In this document: positions 21,841-30,097 of the stretch, one piece after another
Layout: each line of letters opens with the position of its first letter
How positions within the stretch are numbered: position 1 is the stretch's first letter
From: a virus
IMG/VR virus record: IMGVR_UViG_3300000235_000015
Coordinates: 1 to 30,194 of that record
Length of the DNA stretch: 30,194 nt
Strand: one strand, 5' to 3'
The notes under the pieces: model-generated
Told to the model about the DNA's origin: nothing
The model's input: the letters and a program-made list of their open reading frames with translations, nothing else
Database searches by the model: none
Made by a program: the position numbers and the translations under genes

Positions 21841-22665
21841 CTAGAAGAAGAAGTTATTGGTCAGATTATACCGAGTGGGGGACTCGTCTGCCACGCACTC
21901 GAGCCGGTAGGCATTGACCTTCATACGCTCAATACGACCTTCCCGATCATTCTTGTTGCAGAGTTCCCAGCTGAAGCCGATTGATTGTACCCATTCGCGA
22001 ACCTTTTCCAAACTTATGGGGGAGTCTTGCCAAGCCTTCGCTGGTGCCGCCACTTTCTCTCCTACGCAATAAGTACCCCACGGAGTTTGTAATCTGCCGG
22101 AAAAGGCACAGAAGTACGCCCCAGTTGAGTCTGCAGTTTTCCAAGGGTACGCCCGCAGCAGGTCAGGATCGGTGACCCCGTACCCATGGAAGCCGACTTC
22201 CGCTGGATTTGGGAACATACTGAACACCCTGTCCATAAACTTGTGACGCTGCTTCTTATTGCAGAGTGCGATATTGCCCAGCCCAATATAGTTCGTGTGT
22301 TTGGCGTACTCTTGTAGGTAGCTCAAGTCCTCACCTTCATGGAAGGCCGGAAGTGGGTCGAGGCCTCGTTCCCTCATTTTCAAGTAGTTCTTCAAGGAGG
22401 CCTCTGCATCACCAATCACATCAAGGGCTGCGTAGGTGGTGACCTGATCACCCCGTTCCTTCAAGAAGGAGCAGTAGTCGTCTAGGGAAATGACCTTACC
22501 ACTTTTCCAAGCGGAGAAGGCCCCAGAGTCCAGGAAGTAGATGTCCGACCATTCCGCCCGCTTGATCTCTTTCACACTAGCAAAAGAGGAAAGAACCCCT
22601 ATTGAACGATGAAACCCGATGGGGAGCTTGTAGATTGCATCCATTCCGCCGTGATAGAGCCTCAT
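21841..22665 (-). CDS. dpdA: DpdA-like DNA guanine transglycosylase, paralogue 2
   Basis: 274 aa. It has the same family blocks as the protein at 19446-20267: YFLDSGAFSAW (Asp46), ALDVIGDAEAS, LPAFHEGED, YIGLGN, VGFHGYG and YPWKTADST (Asp179). Both candidate catalytic Asp are kept, so it does not look like a dead copy. It differs mainly after residue 180 (AYFCAFSG versus SVHVMARFGG), where TGT enzymes contact substrate and zinc. It is coupled to folE by ATGA. The two proteins could act on different bases or DNA contexts, or together as a heterodimer; none is proven. Confidence 0.85.
   Translation of the reverse strand: MRLYHGGMDAIYKLPIGFHRSIGVLSSFASVKEIKRAEWSDIYFLDSGAFSAWKSGKVISLDDYCSFLKERGDQVTTYAALDVIGDAEASLKNYLKMRERGLDPLPAFHEGEDLSYLQEYAKHTNYIGLGNIALCNKKQRHKFMDRVFSMFPNPAEVGFHGYGVTDPDLLRAYPWKTADSTGAYFCAFSGRLQTPWGTYCVGEKVAAPAKAWQDSPISLEKVREWVQSIGFSWELCNKNDREGRIERMKVNAYRLECVADESPTRYNLTNNFFF
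21865..21870 (-). promoter_or_regulatory. GGTATAAT box upstream of queD
   Basis: TATAAT on the minus strand within the 3' end of DpdA-2, 33 bases before the queD ATG, in the same GGTATAAT context as the leader cassettes. No -35 match is visible at the expected distance, so it is only a candidate. Confidence 0.35.
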
Positions 22666-23318
22666 TTATTCATCTCCACCAGCTTGAGAAACTCACTGCG
22701 AGCTGCGGGGTCATCCCGGAAGATCCCACGCATCACGGAGGTCGTCATTTCACTGGATGGCTCTTTGACCCCTCTCCAGGTCATACAGTAGTGCTTGGCC
22801 TTCACAATCACAGCTACACCCTTGGGAGTAATCACCTTTTGGATGATGTCTGCAAATTGGATAGTGGCTTCCTCCTGAATCTGTGGGCGGGAGAAGATCC
22901 AGTCGGCCAACCGGCTGAACTTGGAAAGCCCGATGAGGCGGTCTCCGGGGATGATACCCACCCAAGCCTGCCCCATGATAGGAACCATGTGGTGGCTACA
23001 TCCACTACGGATGGTGATCGGTCCCACGAGGTAGATCTCGTCTAGGTGCTCGGTATTGGGGAAGTCCTTGAGCTCCGGCATTGGTTGATAGCGACCCTTG
23101 AATACTTCCGTGAGAAACATCTTGGCCATCCGGCGAGCAGTCCCTTTGGTGTTGGGGTCGTTCTCCGTATCGATAGCCAAGGCCTCAAGTAGATTTTGGC
23201 AGGCCTCCTGCACTTCTTCTCTCATATTTCCCCATACCTCGGGATTGATATGCTCGGCGATGTTAGAGTTGGCCATCGCTGGGACTGACTTAGATTTAAG
23301 CATTTTTAACAGGTTCAT
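22662..23318 (-). CDS. folE: GTP cyclohydrolase I (FolE)
   Basis: 218 aa. The zinc and catalytic motifs of GCH-I are complete: SGCSHHMVPIMGQAWVG (C107, H109, H110), GLSKFSRLADWIFSRPQIQE and AKHYCMTWRGVK (C178). It converts GTP to dihydroneopterin triphosphate, the first step of preQ0 synthesis. The longest frame starts at 23348 inside queC; the ATG at 23318 with AAAGGAG five bases upstream is chosen. It is followed by DpdA-2 with an ATGA overlap. Confidence 0.95.
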   Translation of the reverse strand: MNLLKMLKSKSVPAMANSNIAEHINPEVWGNMREEVQEACQNLLEALAIDTENDPNTKGTARRMAKMFLTEVFKGRYQPMPELKDFPNTEHLDEIYLVGPITIRSGCSHHMVPIMGQAWVGIIPGDRLIGLSKFSRLADWIFSRPQIQEEATIQFADIIQKVITPKGVAVIVKAKHYCMTWRGVKEPSSEMTTSVMRGIFRDDPAARSEFLKLVEMNK

Positions 23319-23328
23319 ATGGTCTCCT

Positions 23329-24582
23329 TTAAGTGAAAGCTGGGTCATCTATACCGTTACGGTCGAAAGCAGTTTTACGCATAAAGCATGGGCCACACTG
23401 GCCACAATGGGTGTCCCCGTTTCTGTAACAGGACCAAGTGAGATCCATTGGAGCCCTGATATAAGCACCGAGCTTTACAATCTCATGCTTCATGAGGTGC
23501 CCTACGGGCTGATGCACCCGTACATAGTTCCCCTCATTCACGGCGTTGGGGAGTAGTTGGTTGAAAAGATTGATAAACTCGCCCTCATTGTCCGGATAGG
23601 CTCCGGATTCCTCCAGGTTGGTACCTAGACAAAGGTGGCTGAAGTTATTGGCCTCTGCGAAGGCTACTGCCAAGGACAGCATCACCAAGTTGCGGGCTGG
23701 TACCCATTCATGGGCATATTCAGCTCCAGCCAATCCCCCAGCGATATTATCGTCTTTTTGTAGGAGGGGAGAGTTGCCTGCCATTGCCGAGTAGCCCAAG
23801 GGCAAGAAATGTACTTTGGTACCCATTCGCTCGGCAATGGCCTTGATACGGGACACCTCATTATCCTCTGCCTTGCAACCATACTGGAAATGTAGGAGTT
23901 CTACCTCGTACCCTTGAGTCTGCATCCACTTGGCAGCTACGGTGGAGTCAAGTCCCGCGGAGGCGATGGCGAGGCATCTCTCATTGATGATGCGAGGGAT
24001 CGGCTCGGATTGCAGAGTGCTGAGGCTCAATACCGTATACGGCTCAAGTTTGCAAGGGCGATGACCAATCTCAACCACTGGGTCAAGGAATTGAGCAAGG
24101 CTCGCGAAATAGATACAGGTGGCTCCTGGGGTGATGCTGGCATAGTAGTATAGCGGCTTGTAATTTGCAGCCAAGTACATATCGTGCTCACCTACAATCG
24201 CCAAGGCGTAGCTCCCTTTGAGCTTCCCCAGCGAGGTAGCCACAGATCTTATACTTGTCCTGTCCAATACCTTGGGGATGATTTCGCTGTCAACTGCACC
24301 CGGAGGATTGCCAAGTTCTTTATCGTTGGCGATTGTTCCGTTATGTACCACCCCATCGTATGGCTGCAGACGGGTGGGGTTATCAAGCTCCGTAGTGGGG
24401 GTCGCCCTGTTATTACCAATCAACCAGTTGATCGGTACAGTTTTTGGCCCATCACCAGAAGGAACCATCATGGTTCCCTTCGTGAAGCCCTCCGCATCTC
24501 GACCTCGGAGCTTACTAAGAGTTTTGATCTCTTGTAGCTTGCTGTGATCGTAGTTTCCAAACGCCCCATAAATTGAGCACAT
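23329..24582 (-). CDS. queC: GAT-QueC: glutamine amidotransferase fused to preQ0 synthase
   Basis: 417 aa in two domains. Residues 1-195 are a class-II (Ntn) glutaminase: MCSIYGAFG with nucleophile Cys2, RGRDAEGF, GNNRAT and HNGTI. Residues 200-417 are QueC: the PP-loop ASAGLDSTVAAKW (208-213 core), NLVMLSLAVAFAE, and the zinc cysteines C385, C393, C396 and C399 in CGQCGPC. QueC makes preQ0 from CDG. The GAT-QueC fusion is known from Crenarchaeota and phage 9g, where it is linked to conversion of preQ0 nitrile to the amidine of archaeosine. AAGGAG precedes the ATG. It heads the modification block. Confidence 0.93.
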   Translation of the reverse strand: MCSIYGAFGNYDHSKLQEIKTLSKLRGRDAEGFTKGTMMVPSGDGPKTVPINWLIGNNRATPTTELDNPTRLQPYDGVVHNGTIANDKELGNPPGAVDSEIIPKVLDRTSIRSVATSLGKLKGSYALAIVGEHDMYLAANYKPLYYYASITPGATCIYFASLAQFLDPVVEIGHRPCKLEPYTVLSLSTLQSEPIPRIINERCLAIASAGLDSTVAAKWMQTQGYEVELLHFQYGCKAEDNEVSRIKAIAERMGTKVHFLPLGYSAMAGNSPLLQKDDNIAGGLAGAEYAHEWVPARNLVMLSLAVAFAEANNFSHLCLGTNLEESGAYPDNEGEFINLFNQLLPNAVNEGNYVRVHQPVGHLMKHEIVKLGAYIRAPMDLTWSCYRNGDTHCGQCGPCFMRKTAFDRNGIDDPAFT

Positions 24583-24584
24583 AT

Positions 24585-26030
24585 TTAATCTCCTTGGTTG
24601 TTTTTACCATAAGCCTGTTCGGTCGGTAAGGTATGAGCGTGGATACGGCTCTTAACCTTGGCATCCATGAACGGTCGGCCAATCTTGAGGGCTTGGGTGA
24701 CTACCACCTGGTCCAGGAAGGCCTCTCCTTCCCTCTGCACCTTACAGCCCAGCCTCATAAGGCCTTGAGCAATCTCCTCTTCCGTTTGGTTGAGTGTGAT
24801 GAGCTTGGTGAGGTGAGCGATCTTTCTCATATCTTCTGCTGCATCCTCTGCTTCAACATCTTTCTTACCCGACATTGTCTTTCTACCAGATTGGGAGGCG
24901 GTAGCGATGGCCACATTCAACTCCTGGGCCAGCCCTCGGATTCCACCCCAGATGGAGTTCAGCCTATGGCGCTCCTCGTTGATACCCTTGTCATCTGCCA
25001 TAATATCGGCATAGTCAATAGAGATGAAGTCGGGTACATAGTTCTCGTACATCTCCAGGTTATGAAGAACAGTTCTCAGATCGGTGAGAGTTAAGGTAGT
25101 GGTGGGGAAAGTAAGTACACGAAATCCACCACTACGTGCATTCATTTTGATCTTGCGTATCTCCGTAGCAATGTTTTCCTGGGTAGGTGTTTCAAAGGTG
25201 CGGGTCATGGGCCTATACTCCAGAGACCACTTGTCTCCATCTTGTACAAATCGCCCCACATCAAAGTGTACCTCACCCTTCCGAGGCATGCCCTTCAAGG
25301 ATTGCCAAATGCGGCGGGTGACCTGATTCTCGGTCATCTCCAGGTTGATATGCAAGGCCTTACATCCAGTGAGTGCAGCCCTTTGAGCGAGGTATAGGAG
25401 CCACCAGGTCTTACCTCGCTTTGGTGGCCCCATAAACGAAATGAAGTCACCCCTATTAACGGAGCCGATGGCGAGGCCGAGGTCTCCTGGTAGTGTGAAG
25501 AGCTCTTCTTCTGCTTCGTTGAAGGCAGAAGCCACCCTTTCGAAATCGGAGAATAGGTCGATTCCCTGGCCATTTACCCTTTCCACCCTCTTGTATTCCG
25601 CAATCAACTTCTCTCCAGCCTTGGCATCGCCTTGCCCAATAACAGCCTCTAGCTGATCCTTCATCAAGGTGAGAGACCTCATCTTAAACCAGTCTACCGC
25701 TACCTTGGCAGAATAGGCCTTATTGTTCGGTACATTGGCCTCCCAATCCCTAGAGAGCCTGGAGAGGAACTCCCCCACCATTTCTTGGGTTTCATCTTCC
25801 CGTATCTCACTCTTCCTCTTGCGGTAAATATCCTCGATCGCTCGACCAGGAGCTTCCTTTGTAAGGGTAAAGAATTCCAGTACCCAAGAGGCTACTGCTC
25901 TGGAATACGAGGACTCGAATAGCCTAGACTGGGCAACCGAGGAAATCTCCAACAAAAAGGGAGTCGAAGTGATCATATGGGACAATACTCGTCTTTCTTC
26001 CGATAGATCAACTTTGGTTCTCTGCATCAT
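24585..26030 (-). CDS. DnaB-like replicative helicase
   Basis: 481 aa. An all-helical N-terminal domain (1-150, starting VDLSEERRVLSHMITST) is followed by a RecA-like motor. Walker A is GPPKRGKTW (201-209), Walker B FISIDYADIM, and ATASQSGR corresponds to the DnaB 'isQL.R' block. It unwinds the fork and would pair with the DnaG-like primase at 4375-5289. The Walker A sequence with P-P-K-R is unusual but keeps the G...GKT core. The start overlaps the SNF2 stop as ATGA. Confidence 0.88.
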   Translation of the reverse strand: MMQRTKVDLSEERRVLSHMITSTPFLLEISSVAQSRLFESSYSRAVASWVLEFFTLTKEAPGRAIEDIYRKRKSEIREDETQEMVGEFLSRLSRDWEANVPNNKAYSAKVAVDWFKMRSLTLMKDQLEAVIGQGDAKAGEKLIAEYKRVERVNGQGIDLFSDFERVASAFNEAEEELFTLPGDLGLAIGSVNRGDFISFMGPPKRGKTWWLLYLAQRAALTGCKALHINLEMTENQVTRRIWQSLKGMPRKGEVHFDVGRFVQDGDKWSLEYRPMTRTFETPTQENIATEIRKIKMNARSGGFRVLTFPTTTLTLTDLRTVLHNLEMYENYVPDFISIDYADIMADDKGINEERHRLNSIWGGIRGLAQELNVAIATASQSGRKTMSGKKDVEAEDAAEDMRKIAHLTKLITLNQTEEEIAQGLMRLGCKVQREGEAFLDQVVVTQALKIGRPFMDAKVKSRIHAHTLPTEQAYGKNNQGD

Positions 26031-27814
26031 TTATGGATACCTCTGCGCGTGAGTAGTTCACCCAGGAAGTCAGTATCGGGTGGGATTTCCCCATCTACAA
26101 CCTTTGTAATCATCTTCCTTCGAGAATCTAGTATTTCCACCATATCCTCGTCGATCGTTCCAGGAGCGATCAGGTAGTAGATGTTCACTGATTTGGTTTG
26201 GCCGCTTCTATGTAAGCGGTCTTCTGCCTGGGCGTGATCGGTGGGGCTTGGGGCATATTCGACGAATACCATATTACTACAAGCATCCTGTAAACCATCA
26301 ACGCCAACCCCGCAGGCTTGTATATTCCCTAGGAAGATGCGGGCTTTTCGATCCTTAAAACGCTGAATCTCCCCATCTCTCGCCTTTCCAGTCACATCCC
26401 CATCCACTTTCGTGGTGCCATAGCCTTTCAAGGTTTCCTGGAGGATACTACCTACGGCCTTATGCCAGTAGAATATCACCAACGGCTCGTCCGTAGATTC
26501 CAGGAACTCGCAGATCCAGGAGATACATCCTTTCTCCTTGGCGATGTATGCGCTTCTTTGTAAACGGGAGGCGATGGCTTTCTGCTCTACAACACCACCC
26601 GCACCAGCGACACCATTCCAGAAGTCGTCCTCTATCAGCTTATACTTCTCTACCAGCCCAGGATCTGCTTGGACAGGTACAACCTCAATCATTTTCGGAG
26701 GTAAGTCTTTCATCACCTCTGATTTGAGTCTGCGTAGCATCAAGGGCTTGATGAGGGTATGTAGCTCCTCCATATTGGTAGCACCCTTGTATTCTATGGC
26801 AAACCCATTGTGGCGAGGGTCGCAGTATCTGTTAAGGTACTTCTGCTGGTTACTGAAAGTCTGCTTGTCAATCAAGTTCAAAATAGGGTAAAATTGTGCA
26901 GGCCTTGTTCTGATTGGGGTTCCCGATAAGGCTACCACGGATGCACACTTTTTGGATAAGGCACGAAAGGCCTTGCTACGCTTGCTAGAAGAGTTCCCGA
27001 TGGCTTGTATCTCGTCTCCGATGATCATCTTCCAAGTTATATCCCCCAAGCCCCCATCAAGTACAAATCTGTAACTATGGTCTTCGTACCCTGCCCAGTC
27101 TGCCAGAATGTCCCAGTTGATGACATAGGTTCCCCAAGGCTCCAGCTTCCGAGGTGTACGCCCTTCCAGGATGGTGATCGGTTCGTTTGGTCCAACCCAC
27201 CTCCTCACTTGCCGGTACCATTGCACCTTGGTGGTCGTCATCACCACAATCAGTACAGGCCTCAACTCTGGCTTCATGGCCTGCCAAGCCAAGGCCATGA
27301 CAGTCTTACCAGTACCCATCTCATCCCCAATGAGGCCTCTTCCTCCTCGATACTCCAGGAATCGCAAGGCCTCTATTTGGTAGGGTCGGAGCCCACTTGG
27401 GTAGGTGTCTGTCAATTCCAAGTTTTCCCATGGGGCTTGCCAAGGTTCCGCGGGAATTAGAGCACTTTGTGGTAGCTCTATACCTTGGGCAGGGGTTTCC
27501 GGTAGTTCGATCTTATATCCCATGCTTTCCAGCAATTGATAGCATTGTGGAGTGTTGGGGATCGTCCAGTGCTTGGCCTTGGGCTCGAATAGCCGCCCAG
27601 GGACTGACTTGACCAGCTCGAGTTGCTTACGCCACTCTTCCGTATCAGCATCCCACCACTTTACAGTGAATCGGTTGGTTCGGAGGTCTAGCTTGGCAAT
27701 TCTCCGAGGTCTTGCTTGTGGGTTGTAATCCACAAAGGGCTTCGGTGTACTTTGGCTACCAAACCCTTGGTGACTTTCCATCCATTCCATAAATTGAGAG
27801 TTTTGATTATTCAT
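26027..27814 (-). CDS. SNF2-family helicase, SMARCAL1/HARP-like
   Basis: 595 aa. An N-terminal HARP-like module covers about 40-100 (VKSVPGRLFEPKAKHWTIP). The SNF2 motor follows: motif I GDEMGTGKT (163-171), motif II GDEIQ (266-270, replacing DEAH), motif III ALSGTPI (295-301) and motif VI AEDRLHRSGQ. SMARCAL1-type proteins anneal or remodel forked DNA rather than unwinding it. The frame extends to 27916 inside the upstream gene. The ATG at 27814 (MNNQNSQFMEW), nine bases after that gene's stop, is chosen, though no strong RBS is present. It overlaps the DnaB-like gene by ATGA. Confidence 0.88.
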   Translation of the reverse strand: MNNQNSQFMEWMESHQGFGSQSTPKPFVDYNPQARPRRIAKLDLRTNRFTVKWWDADTEEWRKQLELVKSVPGRLFEPKAKHWTIPNTPQCYQLLESMGYKIELPETPAQGIELPQSALIPAEPWQAPWENLELTDTYPSGLRPYQIEALRFLEYRGGRGLIGDEMGTGKTVMALAWQAMKPELRPVLIVVMTTTKVQWYRQVRRWVGPNEPITILEGRTPRKLEPWGTYVINWDILADWAGYEDHSYRFVLDGGLGDITWKMIIGDEIQAIGNSSSKRSKAFRALSKKCASVVALSGTPIRTRPAQFYPILNLIDKQTFSNQQKYLNRYCDPRHNGFAIEYKGATNMEELHTLIKPLMLRRLKSEVMKDLPPKMIEVVPVQADPGLVEKYKLIEDDFWNGVAGAGGVVEQKAIASRLQRSAYIAKEKGCISWICEFLESTDEPLVIFYWHKAVGSILQETLKGYGTTKVDGDVTGKARDGEIQRFKDRKARIFLGNIQACGVGVDGLQDACSNMVFVEYAPSPTDHAQAEDRLHRSGQTKSVNIYYLIAPGTIDEDMVEILDSRRKMITKVVDGEIPPDTDFLGELLTRRGIHK

Positions 27815-27822
27815 ATGCCATT

Positions 27823-29412
27823 TTACCCAGCATCTTCTAATGCCCATTGATCTTCCTTCCCCAAGGCCTTCTCCGCCATCTGATATAGCTCTTCCGTCGA
27901 GGGGATGGGGATACAAGCCTCCTCCGCAGTCTTCTTGAGCTCCTCTGCTTTACGGGAAACCCGTTCTCTGTGAACCGCAGCCCTCTCTCTCTCCCGTAGG
28001 GCGGAGGCCTTGGCCTCTTTAGTAGCCGAGGGCTCCAGTTCTACCTTCTCCTGGTACCTTACGAGGTTCACAAAGCGTTCCCAGTGAGGGCTCTTGGGTG
28101 TGAGGAATTCCCATCTCAGCCCTCCAGTAACTCTTTCAACTTCTATGTACTGGATCACAAGGGAGAAGAACGAGGATCGGTTGCATACATCGAATTGGTT
28201 CTCGCTGCAGGCCAGGATGCGTTCTTTGAAGGCATTGTACCACTCCACCAACTCTAGGCCTGCGTTGTAGTAGGTATACTTGGCTTGGTATGTCCACTCT
28301 GGCTGGCTCCCGGAGGCTACCTCCTCTTTATAGAGCTTGTCCATCTTGGTAGCCACATCATTAGGTAGCTGGGATCTGACCACCATCCACATACCCTTCA
28401 GCTCCTCTTTAAGAGGTGAGTACAGAAAGGTCAGAAACATAGAGGTGCACTGCAGAGGGTTGCGGTCGTTAACCAGGAAGTTTCGGAGGTTGATCTTTTG
28501 CCTACGCTTTTTGTCAGGCATCATAGAAGGCCAGTCGAACCCATTATCCCACGACTCCTGCAGGGCGCTGGCGGCATGGATCACCATAGATACAATTTCA
28601 TCCCAGTGCACCAACCCACCTTCTCCGGAATCCCTAGGAAGCAGTCCTCCGAAATCGATTTCCTTTTCCGGCCACCCTACCTTCCAAGAAGTTCCAGAGA
28701 GAAAGGTTCGGTGTCTGATCTTCTGTATTATGTCGTTGATGGCTACCAATTCCTTAGAGGGATGGGTTCGGTTGTATTCTGAATTGACAAAGATACCAGT
28801 ATCGATAATGGACTTAAAGATTTCCTGAGGGACAAAGTCATCAGAAACCTCTTCCGAGAAGAAGGAAGCACTCCCCGCCTGCGCAGCTGCGGGGATGCCT
28901 CTGGTTATCTCTTTAGAGATTGGGGTCTGGTTAGGTAAGGTATGGTTTAATAAATGTTGGCTTGCTGCCAGGCTGCTTGCTGGTTTGCTGTCAGGCTGCT
29001 TGCTGGTTTGCTGCCAACCAACAAGCTTTGCCCCACTACCAACAAACGATTTCTCGGTTTTTATATAGTTTTCCAGGATTTCAAGATTGATAACATACCA
29101 CTTACGGGCCGGTAACCCTTTCAGCTTTGAAATGAGTATACCAGCAGCCTGCAAATCGGCGATACACCTATGAACCGCAAACCTTTTAAGGCCGAGCCAC
29201 TCCGTAATACTTTCCTCCGTACAATAGAAAACCAGCCCATCTCCATCAGGCTGTTTTCCACTGTCTAGGAACACTTTTTGTTGGTCCAATAGGTAGGACA
29301 GTACAGCTATAAGATTCCAGTCCCCCTCGCAGGGCTTGACCAAACCCTTGTACATTGGCCACCAATTACCACCATAGATGGGGTGGCCCTTCCATAATTT
29401 ATTACCACTCAT
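27823..29412 (-). CDS. Probable replication initiator (winged-helix N-terminus)
   Basis: 529 aa, no clear family. The first 130 residues read as a winged helix: EGDWNLIAVLSYLLDQQ, then TEESITEWLGLKRFAVHRC, then LQAAGILISKLKG and ARKWYVINLE. This pattern is seen in phage replication initiators and DnaD/RepA-like proteins. A Ser/Gln/Pro-rich linker (about 145-200) is encoded by 23-bp DNA repeats. The C-terminal part is helical and ends in a charged coiled coil (RERERAAVHRERVSR). The ATG at 29412 (MSGNKLWKGH), just after the upstream stop with GGGGG before it, is preferred to 29478. Position at the head of the replication arm supports the role. Confidence 0.6.
   Translation of the reverse strand: MSGNKLWKGHPIYGGNWWPMYKGLVKPCEGDWNLIAVLSYLLDQQKVFLDSGKQPDGDGLVFYCTEESITEWLGLKRFAVHRCIADLQAAGILISKLKGLPARKWYVINLEILENYIKTEKSFVGSGAKLVGWQQTSKQPDSKPASSLAASQHLLNHTLPNQTPISKEITRGIPAAAQAGSASFFSEEVSDDFVPQEIFKSIIDTGIFVNSEYNRTHPSKELVAINDIIQKIRHRTFLSGTSWKVGWPEKEIDFGGLLPRDSGEGGLVHWDEIVSMVIHAASALQESWDNGFDWPSMMPDKKRRQKINLRNFLVNDRNPLQCTSMFLTFLYSPLKEELKGMWMVVRSQLPNDVATKMDKLYKEEVASGSQPEWTYQAKYTYYNAGLELVEWYNAFKERILACSENQFDVCNRSSFFSLVIQYIEVERVTGGLRWEFLTPKSPHWERFVNLVRYQEKVELEPSATKEAKASALRERERAAVHRERVSRKAEELKKTAEEACIPIPSTEELYQMAEKALGKEDQWALEDAG
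28873..28894. repeat. GC-rich hairpin inside the putative initiator gene
   Basis: CCCCGC and GCGGGG arms flank a 10-base centre that itself contains the palindrome CTGCGCAG. It lies about 75 bases from the 23-bp repeats. It may be part of a replication origin or just reflect the Ala/Gly codons it encodes. Confidence 0.4.
28969..29014. repeat. 23-bp tandem repeats, candidate origin iterons
   Basis: Two adjacent 23-base units (28969-28991 and 28992-29014), each CAGGCTGCTTGCTGGTTTGC plus TGT or TGC, differ only at the last base. A partial third copy (GCTTGCTGCC) precedes them. 23 is not a multiple of three, so the repeats shift frame and encode different residues each time, which argues for DNA-level function. 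An AT-rich stretch (TTTAATAAATG) is adjacent at about 28947-28957. Confidence 0.6.
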
Positions 29413-29413
29413 T

Positions 29414-29839
29414 TCAACCCCCGCGTTGCCAGCGTACTCGGTCTTCTGCTGTACAAGGCTTCTTCCCCAGCCACTCATCCACCTTCCTCAGATCATATGC
29501 GGCCTTACTCTCGTTCATTTCCTTGAATGGGGGACTCGCGTAGGGTTCCGCTGGTAGCTCCAGTGAGTGGATAGTGATCGGCGGAGCCTTCCAATTCCTT
29601 CCTCTGTATGTAAACTGCCACCATCTGGGATCGGGCTTGTAGTTGCGGTGCATCATCTCGTTCAATACCAAGTGATGGTATCTAACGATAGAGGCATATG
29701 GGTACAGCCATAGCCACCTTGTAGATGGACCATTGCCTCTGCCCCAGCCCTTGCCACGAATAGAGCAGCAGTCTCTATGTAGCGAGGTAAGAAGTGGGGA
29801 GGGAAGAGCTGGTATGAGAGAAGGATGATATAGGTACAT
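29414..29839 (-). CDS. TIGR02328-type, pyrimidine-dimer-glycosylase-like protein
   Basis: 141 aa. The opening MYLYHPSLIPALP, then LHRDCCSIRGKGWGRGN and HHLVLNEMMHRNYKPDPRW, match from memory a small conserved family related to pyrimidine-dimer DNA glycosylases (pattern M.LwH..LIP.LP...L...HReccalRGkGWG). The match from residue 1 supports this ATG even though there is no RBS; it lies four bases after a TATAAT and eight bases after the stop of a possible 33-aa ORF. The biochemical activity of the family is poorly established, so the function is tentative. It is the first well-supported gene of the arm. Confidence 0.65.
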   Translation of the reverse strand: MYLYHPSLIPALPSPLLTSLHRDCCSIRGKGWGRGNGPSTRWLWLYPYASIVRYHHLVLNEMMHRNYKPDPRWWQFTYRGRNWKAPPITIHSLELPAEPYASPPFKEMNESKAAYDLRKVDEWLGKKPCTAEDRVRWQRGG

Positions 29840-29843
29840 GGCT

Positions 29844-29849
29844 ATTATA
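29844..29849 (-). promoter_or_regulatory. TATAAT box at the head of the leftward arm
   Basis: AGTATAAT on the minus strand, four bases before the ATG at 29839, the same spacing as at the recombinase gene. It would yield a leaderless message for the first gene. No -35 match is seen at 17 bases. Another TATAAT (in GCCTATAATATAAG) lies about 60 bases upstream and could serve instead. Confidence 0.35.
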
Positions 29850-29946
29850 CTGGAGGCCTGATCGTCTCATTGAGTGGATTGAAGACTATATCATTTTCGC
29901 TTATATTATAGGCCAAGAGTGCCCTCCATATCCGTATTGGATTCAT
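29845..29946 (-). CDS. Possible 33-aa leader ORF
   Basis: An ATG at 29946, after GGAAGGG, opens a frame beginning MNPIRIWRALLAYNISENDI and ending RPPV. Its TAA lies within the TATAAT box and 5 bases before the next ATG's sequence context, so it could couple translation into the glycosylase-like gene, which lacks an RBS. The frame is also open nine codons upstream without ATG. It is short and without recognised homologues; it may be noise. Confidence 0.3.
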   Translation of the reverse strand: MNPIRIWRALLAYNISENDIVFNPLNETIRPPV

Positions 29947-30097
29947 CCCTTCCACTGGTAAATCACTTCGTACCTACTATTGGGAGGCCTTGGTGATCCC
30001 TACCCACGGGAGCAGAGTTCCTATATTTAACGAGATCGGCTCCGGCTCTGGCTCGAGAAGTAGAAACGGCAATCCTTGGCTAAATATCAGCAAAGTA
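29947..30097. other. Intergenic divergence region
   Basis: Together with the doubtful 33-aa ORF this makes about 350 bases without a confident gene. It should separate the leftward arm from rightward genes beyond the window. On the plus strand a frame without ATG stays open from about 29915 to a TAA at about 30100, with a repetitive GGCTCCGGCTCTGGCTCG stretch, but there is no start codon or RBS. No tRNA or terminator was recognised here. Confidence 0.5.
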
